From Chloroflexota bacterium (GTDB taxonomy: Bacteria > Chloroflexota > Anaerolineae > Aggregatilineales > J027), in assembly GCA_013112715.1 (NCBI GenBank), contig JABFGB010000025.1, positions 1 to 64,000 of the forward strand: a stretch of DNA of 64,000 nt, written 5' to 3'. This document shows, one piece after another, positions 32,770 to 41,360 of the stretch; within the stretch, counting starts at the first letter, position 1; each line of letters begins with the position of its first letter. The notes beneath the pieces were generated by a model. That model saw nothing but the letters and a program-made list of their open reading frames with translations, did not search any database and had not been told where the DNA came from. The position numbers and the translations under genes are program-made.

Positions 32770-33417
32770 CTAAAACTGCCGCATTAACCCCAAGACTTTA
32801 CCCACAACCTGTACCTCATCGCGCCTGCATCTGAGAGGCTGCATGACTGACATGAGCGGTTCGAGACAAACCCATTCTCCATCATATTTGAGCCTGCGAA
32901 TGCGGGTTTCGTTTTTTGCTGGCAGTAAAATTACCCCTATTTCTCCATCATCGAGACGATTTTGCCTTTGAAGGACAACCACGTCGCCATTGCTCACCAT
33001 AGCGTCATACATGAGATGGGTATTGATGAGCAGGGCATAGACCTCATTCACTGGTTTATCCGCTAACCATTGGGTAGGAATCTCATGGACATGCCCGTTA
33101 CAGGGGACATGCTCCGAAAAATCCGTAACCACCTCTTTCAGGATAGGCACAGTCAAGGGAACAGTGTTTTCAAGGAGATGATCTGGGATCCGCAGTCCAC
33201 GCGAGATACCTTTGGCTTTTTCCAAAAACCCTGTCTCTACCAATTGATTGATGTGATAGTAGACCACCGAGGTTGAGGAGATACCGATCCCCATCATGAT
33301 TTCCCGCAGTGTCGGACCGTAGGAATGTTGCTGCATAAAGCGCTTGATGAAATTAAAAATCCGTTTTTGCTGCGAATGGAGTTGATCGTAATGCGTGGGT
33401 TTATTTCTCTTTCTCAT
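32770..33417 (-). CDS. LexA-family repressor lacking the catalytic Ser and Lys
   Basis: 215 residues from ATG 33417, overlapping the upstream stop (ATGA). Residues about 10-65 are the LexA winged helix: QKRIFNFIKRFMQQHSYGPT, then REIMMGIGISSTSVVYYHIN. The C-terminal S24-type domain aligns well (SNGDVVVLQRQNRLDDGEIG), but where LexA has GMSMKD this protein has THLMYD (Ser to Leu), and where LexA has TVKRL it has RIRRL (Lys to Arg). No Ala-Gly cleavage site is seen. It should bind DNA and dimerise but not self-cleave, so derepression must come another way. Confidence 0.8.
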   Translation of the reverse strand: MRKRNKPTHYDQLHSQQKRIFNFIKRFMQQHSYGPTLREIMMGIGISSTSVVYYHINQLVETGFLEKAKGISRGLRIPDHLLENTVPLTVPILKEVVTDFSEHVPCNGHVHEIPTQWLADKPVNEVYALLINTHLMYDAMVSNGDVVVLQRQNRLDDGEIGVILLPAKNETRIRRLKYDGEWVCLEPLMSVMQPLRCRRDEVQVVGKVLGLMRQF

Positions 33418-34061
33418 GATTTTGCTTCCCCTTCTTGCCCAACCCAACCACGTTTCATCGCTTCAATGAGAATTTGACCAGTGGTCTTGACGCCTAATAC
33501 TTGCCGAATGCGGTGCTGCAAACTATAGATGGAAGAAGGGGATACCTTCATTTTGACGGCAATCTCTTGTGGTGTGAGATACTGCACCATGTAATGAACC
33601 ACCTGCATTTGACGCGGATTCAAGGGATTTGTCTCGTCGCCTTGATTTGCTTTCAGCAGGGAGCGTGCCACTCGTGGAGATAGAAACAATTCGCCGCGGG
33701 CGACAGGATGAACGGCGAACAGCAGGGTATTGGCAAGCTGTTCATCCTTGCAGACAAACCCCAACACACCAATCATAGACAATTCCTCAATCTGCTCGAC
33801 ATTAAAGCTGTTTGCCAAGAGCAGTACCTTCATATCAGGCACCTGTTGGTGCAGCTTGGTCAGGTCTTGTACCAGCTTGGCATAAGTATGGGTATTCCCC
33901 AACACCAAGACATGAACGGGTGTGTTCTCAAAGAACCCGTTAGCCTGTTCTAGGTGCGTGAATTCACCTACCAACTTCATCTGATCCGATGCAGAAATAA
34001 CTTCACGGATCCCAATGCGGATGAGTTCGGCGGCATCTACAACCGCCAATGTCGTGATCAT
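33414..34061 (-). CDS. LuxR/NarL-type regulator without a phosphoacceptor Asp
   Basis: 215 residues from ATG 34061 (AAGGAG upstream). The receiver-like part (1-125) has HVLVLGNTHTY where an Asp is expected at the end of the third strand, so phosphorylation is unlikely; GFVCKDEQL keeps the Lys. The C-terminal LuxR domain (about 150-210) reads LNPRQMQVVHYMVQYLTPQE, then RIRQVLGVKTTGQIL. It is translationally coupled to the LexA-like gene, suggesting a two-protein switch facing the recombinase operon. The pair likely acts at the palindromes between 34231 and 34333. Confidence 0.75.
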   Translation of the reverse strand: MITTLAVVDAAELIRIGIREVISASDQMKLVGEFTHLEQANGFFENTPVHVLVLGNTHTYAKLVQDLTKLHQQVPDMKVLLLANSFNVEQIEELSMIGVLGFVCKDEQLANTLLFAVHPVARGELFLSPRVARSLLKANQGDETNPLNPRQMQVVHYMVQYLTPQEIAVKMKVSPSSIYSLQHRIRQVLGVKTTGQILIEAMKRGWVGQEGEAKS

Positions 34062-34230
34062 AAATGTCTCCTTATCATGGTAAACTCCTAATACCTCGCT
34101 ACAGAACGTTTGTGCTACACGACATTGTAAAAAGAAGACGCAAAACATGCCAATAAATAAGGGGGTTCAGCCGTTATAGTTTAGATAGTGAACTGTTTGG
34201 TAAGGGTTAAGTTGCAAAAAAACGCAAAAG

Positions 34231-34333
34231 ATTTGTCGTTTCATGACAAATTTTGATACATCAGTGAAGCATCACACCTATGGTATCTTAAAGATAGAAA
34301 CACACAGAACAAAAGTTCTGATTAGTAACTAAT
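34231..34333. promoter_or_regulatory. Cluster of four palindromes, including a GAAC-N4-GTTC SOS-type box
   Basis: In order: ATTTGTC-gtttcat-GACAAAT (34231-34251); TATCTT-A-AAGATA (34284-34296); CAGAACAAAAGTTCTG (34305-34320); ATTAGT-A-ACTAAT (34321-34333). The third contains GAAC-AAAA-GTTC, the LexA/DinR-box pattern of Gram-positive and related bacteria. The cluster lies between the leftward LexA-like/LuxR-like pair and the rightward recombinase operon and so can serve both. Confidence 0.65.
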
Positions 34334-34355
34334 AGTGTTTTGCGAGGATGACCTC

Positions 34356-34571
34356 ATGTGTGATGAAAACCCACCACCACCCCGCTCCGTGCTATACTCC
34401 CCGCCTGCCCCAGAAGCAGTTGATGCTTTTGCGCGGCAAGTCTGTCAACGGCTGGGGGCTGACTACACTGACAAGGCGGTGGTAGAAGGTTTCTCAGCCT
34501 TCATTAAAATAGTGGCAGATATTCAAGCGAAGCACTTGAATAAACAGGGGCAAAATGTGGAGGCAAGTTGA
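34356..34571 (+). CDS. Small protein upstream of the recombinase, unknown
   Basis: 71 residues from ATG 34356 (GAGGATGACCTCATG; the ATG at 34335 lacks spacing to an RBS). It begins MCDENPPPPRSVLYSP; the rest is a helix pair (EAVDAFARQVCQRLGADYTD, then EGFSAFIKIVADIQAKHLNK). It is the first gene of the palindrome-controlled operon that includes the serine recombinase. Candidate recombination directionality factors are small proteins next to the integrase, so this is a possible one; no family match is claimed. Confidence 0.6.
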   Translation: MCDENPPPPRSVLYSPPAPEAVDAFARQVCQRLGADYTDKAVVEGFSAFIKIVADIQAKHLNKQGQNVEAS

Positions 34572-34573
34572 CA

Positions 34574-34744
34574 ATGCCAAGCAAGCAGGCTAGTCTTAAT
34601 GGTAGAAATGCGAGTGCCGAGGTGCGATCAACACCTCAACACTCAGGTCGGAGTACCAGTAACGTGGCACAGCGACCAATGACAGACTTTACCGTGTGGG
34701 CAAGCCACAAGTCAATTGAGAATCTTAGTCACTTGATAAGGTAA
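34574..34744 (+). CDS. Tiny ORF between small protein and recombinase
   Basis: 56 residues, MPSKQASLNGRNASAEVRST onwards, basic, ending NLSHLIR. It begins three bases after the previous stop, with GGAGG ten bases before its ATG, and ends seven bases before the recombinase start. The tight packing argues for a real gene. The function is unknown; it could be a second small accessory of the recombinase. Confidence 0.5.
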   Translation: MPSKQASLNGRNASAEVRSTPQHSGRSTSNVAQRPMTDFTVWASHKSIENLSHLIR

Positions 34745-34751
34745 TTTTGTC

Positions 34752-36722
34752 ATGTCCTCGCAGCTCACCTCTGATTTCCGGTCTGAACGCATTGCTCTCT
34801 GTTATATTCGTCTGTCGTGGACCCGCGAAGGTGATGACTCGCAAAGCCCTGACCGTCAGCGAGCCAATATCTTGCGGAAATGCCAACAAGAAGGATACAC
34901 ACCCGTGTGGTTTGAAGATGTTGATGGTCATAAATCAGGTCGAGAGGTGAAAAACCGTCCCGGCTGGCAGGCGCTGGTTGCCCAACTCGGTCATCCGAAT
35001 GTGGTAGCGGTGATTGCGAATGACTTGTCCCGTCTGCACCGCAAGGGCTGGCGCATTGGGAAGCTGTTGGACACACTTGAACAACGGGGCATCGCGCTTA
35101 TCACAGCGGCACCGGGCAAGGAAATCAATACCGCCACCTCCATGGGCAAGTTTGTTATCAACATTACAGCGACCTTTGACGAACAGTATGCCGATGATAT
35201 TGCTGATAAGGTAAAAGATGGTATCCGACATCGCAAGAGTCGCGGCAAGAGTGTTGGCAGACCACCATTCGGCACAATTCGGGGTGCGGATGGCTATCTA
35301 CAACCTAGTCATGAGGGCGCGTGGTGGCTGCTGGATGGGAGTTATTGCAAGGGTAATCCCGCTGTTCCGCCAAAAGACGGCGCGGTTTGGCGCACCTACT
35401 ACCAAACTGCCGAACGTATCCTCCGGCTTTATGTCGAAGGAAAGCTAGGTGCGGAAGCGCTTGCCTACCACATGAACGATGAAGGCTATCCCTTTCGTGA
35501 CCGCAAGGGAAACCCGCGGGTAGTGTGTCGAGATGATGTAAGGCGAGTGCTGGCAAACTGGCCGGAATATGGTGGGGTGGTGCTTAATCAACCCGCCAAA
35601 AATCGAGCGATCCACACCGAAGATGAAGCAGAGAGTATCAATCTTGATTCGAGTCGAGCCGTTTTTCCGTTGGACCTCCTCCAAAAAGTTGCCCAAGTCC
35701 GTAATGGACGGGCGTTGCGTCCGGTAGATCGGGGACATAAAAGGGCTGCCTATCCCTATCCTCTGAGCTATATCACACGCTGCGCCCATTGTGAGACATT
35801 GGCAACTGCCGAAAGTGATCCTGCCAAACGTACCAACTTCAATGGCACATTCATGAATGGCAATCGCCGTTACCGTCACAAGCCCGGTGTTAACTGTGGT
35901 TGCGGAAACCGCTCCGTGCAGTGTGAACAGTTAGAGGCAGATTTTGGACGACTAATCAACGGCTTGACCGTCAGCCAACAGGCACTCGCTATGATGGTCG
36001 AGTTAGCTGCTAATACGGAGAGTCATACTGCTGATGATGATCTCGTCGTTGATCCTCACGCGGAACGGCAGCGCAACATCGAACGGATCAAGAAGAAAAT
36101 CCGCAATACCAAGACTTTGTTTGCGGAGGGGCATATTGAGGAGTCCGAATTTCGTCAGCGACTTGCGGACAATGAGCGTGAACTGGCACAATGGGAGACG
36201 TACACGACCCAGCGTGAGCAGGCACTGCTCGAACTCACTCAATGCCTAAATACCATTGAAGAAGTGGTACAAGTCTGGGACATTGCCGAACCTAAAGAAC
36301 GGCAGGTGATGGCTCGTAATTTGTTTGATTACATCGTGTACGACTTGGATAAGCAGCGGATTGTAGATTTCCGCTTGAAGCCTTGGGCAGATCGTTTTTT
36401 GGTGCTGCGGGCGGCTCTGTATGAAGAAGGTTCTGGTACTGAAACGCAAAACGCTTCAGTGCAAGGACAGAAGCGTAATGTGCCCCATACGGGTGTTCAG
36501 ACCCCATTACGCCTTCATTTGGTCATGGCGGCTTGCCAGTTGCTTGAAACCATTTTCCCCGGTGTTCCTCGACGCAGAACGTGTCCCAATCCTGCAAAAG
36601 TGACTCGCAATGAATTCATCCGTCAGCGGTATGCGGCGGGCGAACTCATGAGTGACTTGTCAAAGGAGTATGGGATTAGCTCCCAGCGCATCTCCCAAAT
36701 CGTCCACGACCAGCGGCGCTAA
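34752..36722 (+). CDS. Large serine recombinase (integrase)
   Basis: 656 residues. The catalytic domain begins RIALCYIRLSWTREGDDSQS with the nucleophile Ser in YIRLS (about residue 21) and PDRQR, then NDLSRLHRKGWRIGKLL with the conserved Arg residues at about 95. A recombinase domain follows with DGIRHRKSRGKSVGRPPFG at about 157 and the zinc ribbon at about 345-390 (CAHCETLA, then CGCGNRSVQC). A coiled coil (about 440-500) and a C-terminal helix-turn-helix (LSKEYGISSQRISQIV) complete it. The extra C-terminal HTH is unusual. It would integrate and excise the element at att sites not identified here. Confidence 0.93.
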   Translation: MSSQLTSDFRSERIALCYIRLSWTREGDDSQSPDRQRANILRKCQQEGYTPVWFEDVDGHKSGREVKNRPGWQALVAQLGHPNVVAVIANDLSRLHRKGWRIGKLLDTLEQRGIALITAAPGKEINTATSMGKFVINITATFDEQYADDIADKVKDGIRHRKSRGKSVGRPPFGTIRGADGYLQPSHEGAWWLLDGSYCKGNPAVPPKDGAVWRTYYQTAERILRLYVEGKLGAEALAYHMNDEGYPFRDRKGNPRVVCRDDVRRVLANWPEYGGVVLNQPAKNRAIHTEDEAESINLDSSRAVFPLDLLQKVAQVRNGRALRPVDRGHKRAAYPYPLSYITRCAHCETLATAESDPAKRTNFNGTFMNGNRRYRHKPGVNCGCGNRSVQCEQLEADFGRLINGLTVSQQALAMMVELAANTESHTADDDLVVDPHAERQRNIERIKKKIRNTKTLFAEGHIEESEFRQRLADNERELAQWETYTTQREQALLELTQCLNTIEEVVQVWDIAEPKERQVMARNLFDYIVYDLDKQRIVDFRLKPWADRFLVLRAALYEEGSGTETQNASVQGQKRNVPHTGVQTPLRLHLVMAACQLLETIFPGVPRRRTCPNPAKVTRNEFIRQRYAAGELMSDLSKEYGISSQRISQIVHDQRR

Positions 36723-36763
36723 CAACACCTGCTGCATATCTTCAATGAACAGAGGATATGCAC

Positions 36764-37594
36764 ATGACAACCCCAACAGTTGTTCTCACCAACAACAAAG
36801 GCGGCGTGGGCAAAACCACGACGACCCTCAACTTAGCTTATGGTTTGTGCCAGAGCCTCAAACAGGCGGGTGCGGCCAATCCGCGTGTCTTGATTGTAGA
36901 CACGGATTCACAGGCTCATGCGACCCTCACTGCGACGGGCAGTAAAGACTACACCCGCCACAACAGTTTGTGTGCGGTGCTGGGTGCTGATCGCAAAGAT
37001 GTAACAGAAATCCTCAGTCGGGTGATTGTGGCAAGCCACTGGCTACCCGAACTCCACGTCATTCCCTCCTCCGCGGAACTCGAAGCGACCGAGCGCGAAC
37101 TTTTTAGCACGCCGGGTGCACCCTATCGTTTAGCGGATGCACTCGGTGTGATTCGACATCACTACGCGGCTATCGTGATAGACACTCGTCCCTCATTCTC
37201 CCTTATGACGGAGATGGGTTTGCTGGCAGCGACGGATGCCGTCATCACCCTCGAACCCCGTTACCTCGAAACCGTTGGTTTACAGTCAGTCATCAACAAA
37301 ATCTATGAAATCCGCGAAGGTTGGCGGCATCCCGATCTGCGCTTGAGTGGGATTGTGGTCACCAAATTCGACCGTCGGGTGAAAGGCCATCAAGAGATGG
37401 TTGAGAGCCTGCGTCAACATCCCAACTTGGGCAAGCTGTTATGTGGGATTATCCCGGCCAATGAAGCGGTCGCCTATGCCCATCGTAGCCATCTGAGTGT
37501 CTATGCCTATGATCCGACCAGTACGGCGAGTGAAGCCTATGCCCAGATGGTGGGGTGGATGCTGAAACGCCTGTTTGTGAAGGAAGCGGTCTGA
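36764..37594 (+). CDS. parA: ParA-type partition ATPase
   Basis: 276 residues from ATG 36764 (AGAGG eight bases upstream; ATG 36758 is too close). The deviant Walker A TNNKGGVGKTTTTLNLAYG is at residues 7-25, VLIVDTDSQAHATL at about 45, and VIDTRPSFSLMTEMGLLAA at about 140. It lies directly downstream of the recombinase and overlaps the ParB start (TGATG). ParA and ParB segregate the element when extrachromosomal and may stabilise it. Confidence 0.93.
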   Translation: MTTPTVVLTNNKGGVGKTTTTLNLAYGLCQSLKQAGAANPRVLIVDTDSQAHATLTATGSKDYTRHNSLCAVLGADRKDVTEILSRVIVASHWLPELHVIPSSAELEATERELFSTPGAPYRLADALGVIRHHYAAIVIDTRPSFSLMTEMGLLAATDAVITLEPRYLETVGLQSVINKIYEIREGWRHPDLRLSGIVVTKFDRRVKGHQEMVESLRQHPNLGKLLCGIIPANEAVAYAHRSHLSVYAYDPTSTASEAYAQMVGWMLKRLFVKEAV

Positions 37595-38781
37595 TGCCTC
37601 CTAAACACAATGGCCCCAACCGCACTCTGGATATCCTGTCCAGCATTGGCGATCAGGCATTCTTAGGTGCTGAGGTCATGCAGAACCTGCGTGATCATGG
37701 CCTGCGGGTTGACCGCATTGCGATTGCGCTCATCCGCCCTGATGCAGCTCAACCTCGTCGGGTACTGCCGGAGACGATTCATCAGGTCTTTCATAATCAA
37801 GAAATTACCCCCATCCAAGCGCTCAAGCAGTACATCGAAAAGGTGCGGATTGTGGCGCGTGAGAAGGGCCGTCCTTTTGAGACCCTCTTGGATTTGCTGA
37901 TGGCTGGTGAGGAGAATGAGGGTTCAACTCAATTGACCCCGCTGGAACAGGACTTGCGGGATTTGACCAATCTGGCCGTGACCCTGCGGCAGGATGGGCA
38001 AGTCAACCCGCTGACCATTGTGGATCACTCGCAAGGCGCAGTGCCCAGCTACATCATCGAAACAGGCGAACGGCGCTATTGGGCCAACTACATCGATATG
38101 GAGTTTATTCCCGGCTATCAGGGCGATGGGATGATTCCGTGCATCATCTTGCAACCCCATCAGGCTTCCGTCTTCCGTCAGGCGAAAGAAAACACCTCAC
38201 GAGCCGGATTGAATGCGATTGGCATGGCCCGCCAAGCTGCCCTGCTTTTATTGGCAGTGCATGGCATACACCCACCGGATGGCTGTGTCACACCTGATTT
38301 CTATCGACAGGCTCTTGACCTCGATTTGCGCAGTAAGCGGGAATACAGCACCGATGTGTTGAGTGCAATGGGTGGGATCAGTCGCCAACGTTTAAGTCAA
38401 TATAAGCTCCTGCTCGGACTTCCTGATGAAGCACTTGAATTGGCTGATCGCTACAGTTTGGAAGAGCGTGTCCTACGCTATGTATTGCAACTACCCGTTG
38501 AGATGCAGAGTGAAGCGGTCCGTCAGATTGTGCAACACGACTTGGATGTGAATCAGGTGCGGCGAATGCTTGATGAAGCACAGGAAGTTGCTCCCAAAGG
38601 ATCTGTACCAGCCCGGAACTCACTTCAATTTGCTCGCTTGATCCAAGCGAAAGAGGTGCCTAGCGTCGAAGAAATTGCCCAAATCCTGCTCGATCAAGAG
38701 GAAGATGTGGTGATTTTACGGCGTAAAGTGGAACTTTTGCGTGAGGTTCTGGTTGAGCTAGAGCGCCACCTGGAGGGCTGA
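37594..38781 (+). CDS. parB: ParB-type partition protein
   Basis: 395 residues from ATG 37594, overlapping the parA stop by one base, with GAAGGAAG upstream. ParB features: DGQVNPLTIVDHS and IIETGERRYWANYIDM (the 'ParB box' GErRyrA-like arginine patch, about 145-165), then a helix-turn-helix region SAMGGISRQRLSQYKLLLGL at about 250. It lacks an obvious CTP-binding GxxRxxA form exactly as in chromosomal ParB but has the equivalent GERRYWA. It could also be the PRTRC-type ParB. Its stop overlaps an inverted repeat (38781-38806) that may be a parS-type or promoter site. Confidence 0.85.
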   Translation: MPPKHNGPNRTLDILSSIGDQAFLGAEVMQNLRDHGLRVDRIAIALIRPDAAQPRRVLPETIHQVFHNQEITPIQALKQYIEKVRIVAREKGRPFETLLDLLMAGEENEGSTQLTPLEQDLRDLTNLAVTLRQDGQVNPLTIVDHSQGAVPSYIIETGERRYWANYIDMEFIPGYQGDGMIPCIILQPHQASVFRQAKENTSRAGLNAIGMARQAALLLLAVHGIHPPDGCVTPDFYRQALDLDLRSKREYSTDVLSAMGGISRQRLSQYKLLLGLPDEALELADRYSLEERVLRYVLQLPVEMQSEAVRQIVQHDLDVNQVRRMLDEAQEVAPKGSVPARNSLQFARLIQAKEVPSVEEIAQILLDQEEDVVILRRKVELLREVLVELERHLEG

Positions 38782-38806
38782 ATTTGTCAACCGGGGTAGA
38801 CAAATT
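38781..38806. promoter_or_regulatory. AATTTGTC...GACAAATT inverted repeat after parB
   Basis: AATTTGTC (38781-38788) and GACAAATT (38799-38806) with a 10-base spacer (AACCGGGGTA). Perfect 8-bp arms. It starts at the last base of the parB stop. It may be a ParB centromere, or the operator of the following primase. The remaining 200 bases to 39015 hold no gene. Confidence 0.4.
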
Positions 38807-39015
38807 GGAGAGGTGACGATGGCTAAAGCGCGAAGTCCACCAACTTAGGTGAAAACGTCTTCCTAACCGATAAGGGTCAGGCGGCGCTAGCACAACTACA
38901 ATTCAGCCTAGACATCTGTATTGTAGTACGCCCCACGTCTGACTGCAACAATTTTAAACATCATTTTTCAGGTTTTCACAATCTGAGGTTAGATTAACTT
39001 TGCTTGGAGTCAGCC

Positions 39016-41358
39016 ATGAGTCATGTAATCAACGTGCCAGACATCGTACAGGCGGCACAATCCAAAACAATTTTGGACGCAGCAGTTGCGTATATGCAAT
39101 TGGGGTTCAGTGTTTTGCCTTTGAAGGGCAAACGTCCGGCACTGGATAATTGGAAGCAGTACCAAGAAAAAGCAGCCAACCTGCAAACCATTCAGTCTTG
39201 GCATAGAGCCGGTTTACTGCACAATGTAGGTCTCGTCTGCGGTGCAGTATCTGGCAATCGGGTTGCCCTCGATTTAGATGGAGCGGCAGGCTATCCTGCC
39301 TTTATCGCTACTTTTCCTCAATTAGCCGAAACCTATACCGTTGCGACTGGCGGTGGCATCGGCAAACATCTGTACTGGCAGGTCGAACAGCTTCCCCCAG
39401 CCGTCAAAGCGATGGGCACTCCCCTCGGTAATCTGGAGATGTGTGCGGCAGGTCGGCAAATTGTCGCCCCACCAAGTATTCACCCCACCACGCATAATCC
39501 CTATGTTGTGGAGAAGAACTTGCCTATTCTGCACGTCGCTGATTTGGTTGAAGTCGTCGAATGGATTGAATCTTTCAAGAAGATAACACCTACTCTCCCG
39601 ACCAAATGGCAGCCCCCACGTAATTTGCCCGCCATCGGCAATGATCTCAACCCGCGTGTGATTGAGGCCCTTGCCCATCATTTTACAAACTTAGGCTACC
39701 ACCGCTATGGGGAGTGGCTGCATGGACCATGTATCAATCCAAGCAATCACAAAAATGGCGACCGCCATCCTAGTTTCGGCTTTAACACCCAATCAGGCTA
39801 TGGATACTGCTTCAAATGTGGCACGCTGCTTGCTAAAGACCTCTGTCATGCTTTGGGGATTCATCCTAGCGACTATGGTGGGTTAATGGCTCACCCCGAA
39901 CCTCGCGTGCCTCAGCCAGCTTCTGGTAAATTCGCTTCCACGCTCCAGTCACAGCCTGAGCCAGTTGCCACCCCTCAACCTGTGGCCTTGCCTGCCGCCG
40001 AAGGGGATGGTATACCACCGCATGAACCTGTAGCACCGTCCTTATCAGACTTGAAACTGCCGAATTGGCTACAACAATATCTGGATTGGGCAGGACGAAC
40101 CGGCAACCAAACGCCGATGGACTTCCATTTGGCGGCAGGTTTATGGCTGCTATCGGTGGCAGTTGGTCGTCGGCTGTTTGGTGAAGCGCCTTGGGGCATC
40201 AAGATTTATACCAATCTGTATCTGATGCTTATCGCCGATACGACCTACTATCGCAAGTCCACCGCCTACAAACTGGCCGAGCAGATTGCGCGTGAGGCTA
40301 TTCCGCACATGCTGATGCCCACGCCGGGTTCGCCCGAACGTTTTCAAGAAGCACTGGCCGGACGGATGCCTGCGAATTTCGACAAACTCACCAAACCGCA
40401 GCAGGAGCGCCTGACCAGAGCGCAGCCGTTCGCAGCGCAACGTGGTCTACTTAAGGACGAAGTGGCTGGCTTATTTGGGGCGATTAACCGCAAGGAGTAC
40501 ATGACCGGCATGAAAGATTTGCTCATGGAACTCTACGACTGCCCGGATTATTCGGATAAAGACACCCAAGCTGGGTTGACGGTAGTGGAAAATGCCGCGC
40601 TTTCTATTCTCGGCGTGACCACCCCAGCGGGTTTGTCAGTCGCTGTTTCGGATGCGGACTGGGCGAATGGGTTACTTATTCGTTTTGCACTACTAACCCC
40701 TGAACCAGATTATCAAGAGAGACCACCGCTTTCTCATTTTCAATCACCCCCGGCAGAATTAGCCAAAGGATTAAGCCGTTTACATGATAAACTGCCCCAA
40801 CCACAGATGACCGAGATGGGTTTAGCTGCGCCGGGTTCGCTCAAGTTAAATGTGCAATGCTGGGAGGCATGTCAGGTCTACAGTCGATCATTGCGCGAAC
40901 AATGCAATCCTCGTCGGGACATCGAGTTAGATGAACGGCTCAAAGGCGTTTATGGCCGAATGCACGTCCAAGCCTTCAAGTTGGCAGCCCTGCTCGCGGC
41001 ATTAGATTGGTTGGATACCGAAGAACCTGTTCCCACAGTCACTGAAGAACACTGGATCAGTGGCAAAGTGATTGCCGAGATGTGGCGGGGCAGTGCCGCC
41101 CGCCTGTTGCATCAAATGGATCGCAGTGGCGAAGCCCAACACGAACACCTTCTTCAGCAGCGCATTCTAGAAATGTTTAGACGGGCTGGACAGCAGGGTG
41201 AAAAGCTCTACGTGGTCTACAAAAACCTGCATGTTCCTGCTCGGCAAGCGCGCCAAGCCACTGAAGAACTGGTTAGAGCGGGTATCCTAATCCCTGTCCG
41301 CTTGGGTCAGGCCGAAGGCTATATCCACAAAGACTTTGTGGAAGACCCTTCGCACTGA
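39016..41358 (+). CDS. Primase-polymerase plus DUF3987 helicase-like protein
   Basis: 780 residues from ATG 39016 (GGAG six bases upstream). N-terminal prim-pol domain: AAVAYMQLGFSVLPLKGKRP, VALDLDGAAGYP (acidic pair), TGGGIGKHLYW and AAGRQIVAPPSIHP at about 145. A zinc-finger region at about 240-285 (CINPSNHKNGDRHPSFGF, then YCFKCG) ends with LCHALGIHPSDYGGLM, matching the tail of the primase at 19850. The C-terminal part (from about 340) is DUF3987-like (HLAAGLWLLSVAVGRRLF, IADTTYYRKSTAYKLAEQI). DUF3987 proteins are ATPases linked to primases. This is the last gene of the right-hand replication/partition block. Confidence 0.83.
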   Translation: MSHVINVPDIVQAAQSKTILDAAVAYMQLGFSVLPLKGKRPALDNWKQYQEKAANLQTIQSWHRAGLLHNVGLVCGAVSGNRVALDLDGAAGYPAFIATFPQLAETYTVATGGGIGKHLYWQVEQLPPAVKAMGTPLGNLEMCAAGRQIVAPPSIHPTTHNPYVVEKNLPILHVADLVEVVEWIESFKKITPTLPTKWQPPRNLPAIGNDLNPRVIEALAHHFTNLGYHRYGEWLHGPCINPSNHKNGDRHPSFGFNTQSGYGYCFKCGTLLAKDLCHALGIHPSDYGGLMAHPEPRVPQPASGKFASTLQSQPEPVATPQPVALPAAEGDGIPPHEPVAPSLSDLKLPNWLQQYLDWAGRTGNQTPMDFHLAAGLWLLSVAVGRRLFGEAPWGIKIYTNLYLMLIADTTYYRKSTAYKLAEQIAREAIPHMLMPTPGSPERFQEALAGRMPANFDKLTKPQQERLTRAQPFAAQRGLLKDEVAGLFGAINRKEYMTGMKDLLMELYDCPDYSDKDTQAGLTVVENAALSILGVTTPAGLSVAVSDADWANGLLIRFALLTPEPDYQERPPLSHFQSPPAELAKGLSRLHDKLPQPQMTEMGLAAPGSLKLNVQCWEACQVYSRSLREQCNPRRDIELDERLKGVYGRMHVQAFKLAALLAALDWLDTEEPVPTVTEEHWISGKVIAEMWRGSAARLLHQMDRSGEAQHEHLLQQRILEMFRRAGQQGEKLYVVYKNLHVPARQARQATEELVRAGILIPVRLGQAEGYIHKDFVEDPSH

Positions 41359-41360
41359 AT

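Noticed and set aside
38781..39015. Consensus chromosomal parS (TGTTTCACGTGAAACA)
   Set aside because: Not present; only the TTTGTC/GACAAA repeat is seen.
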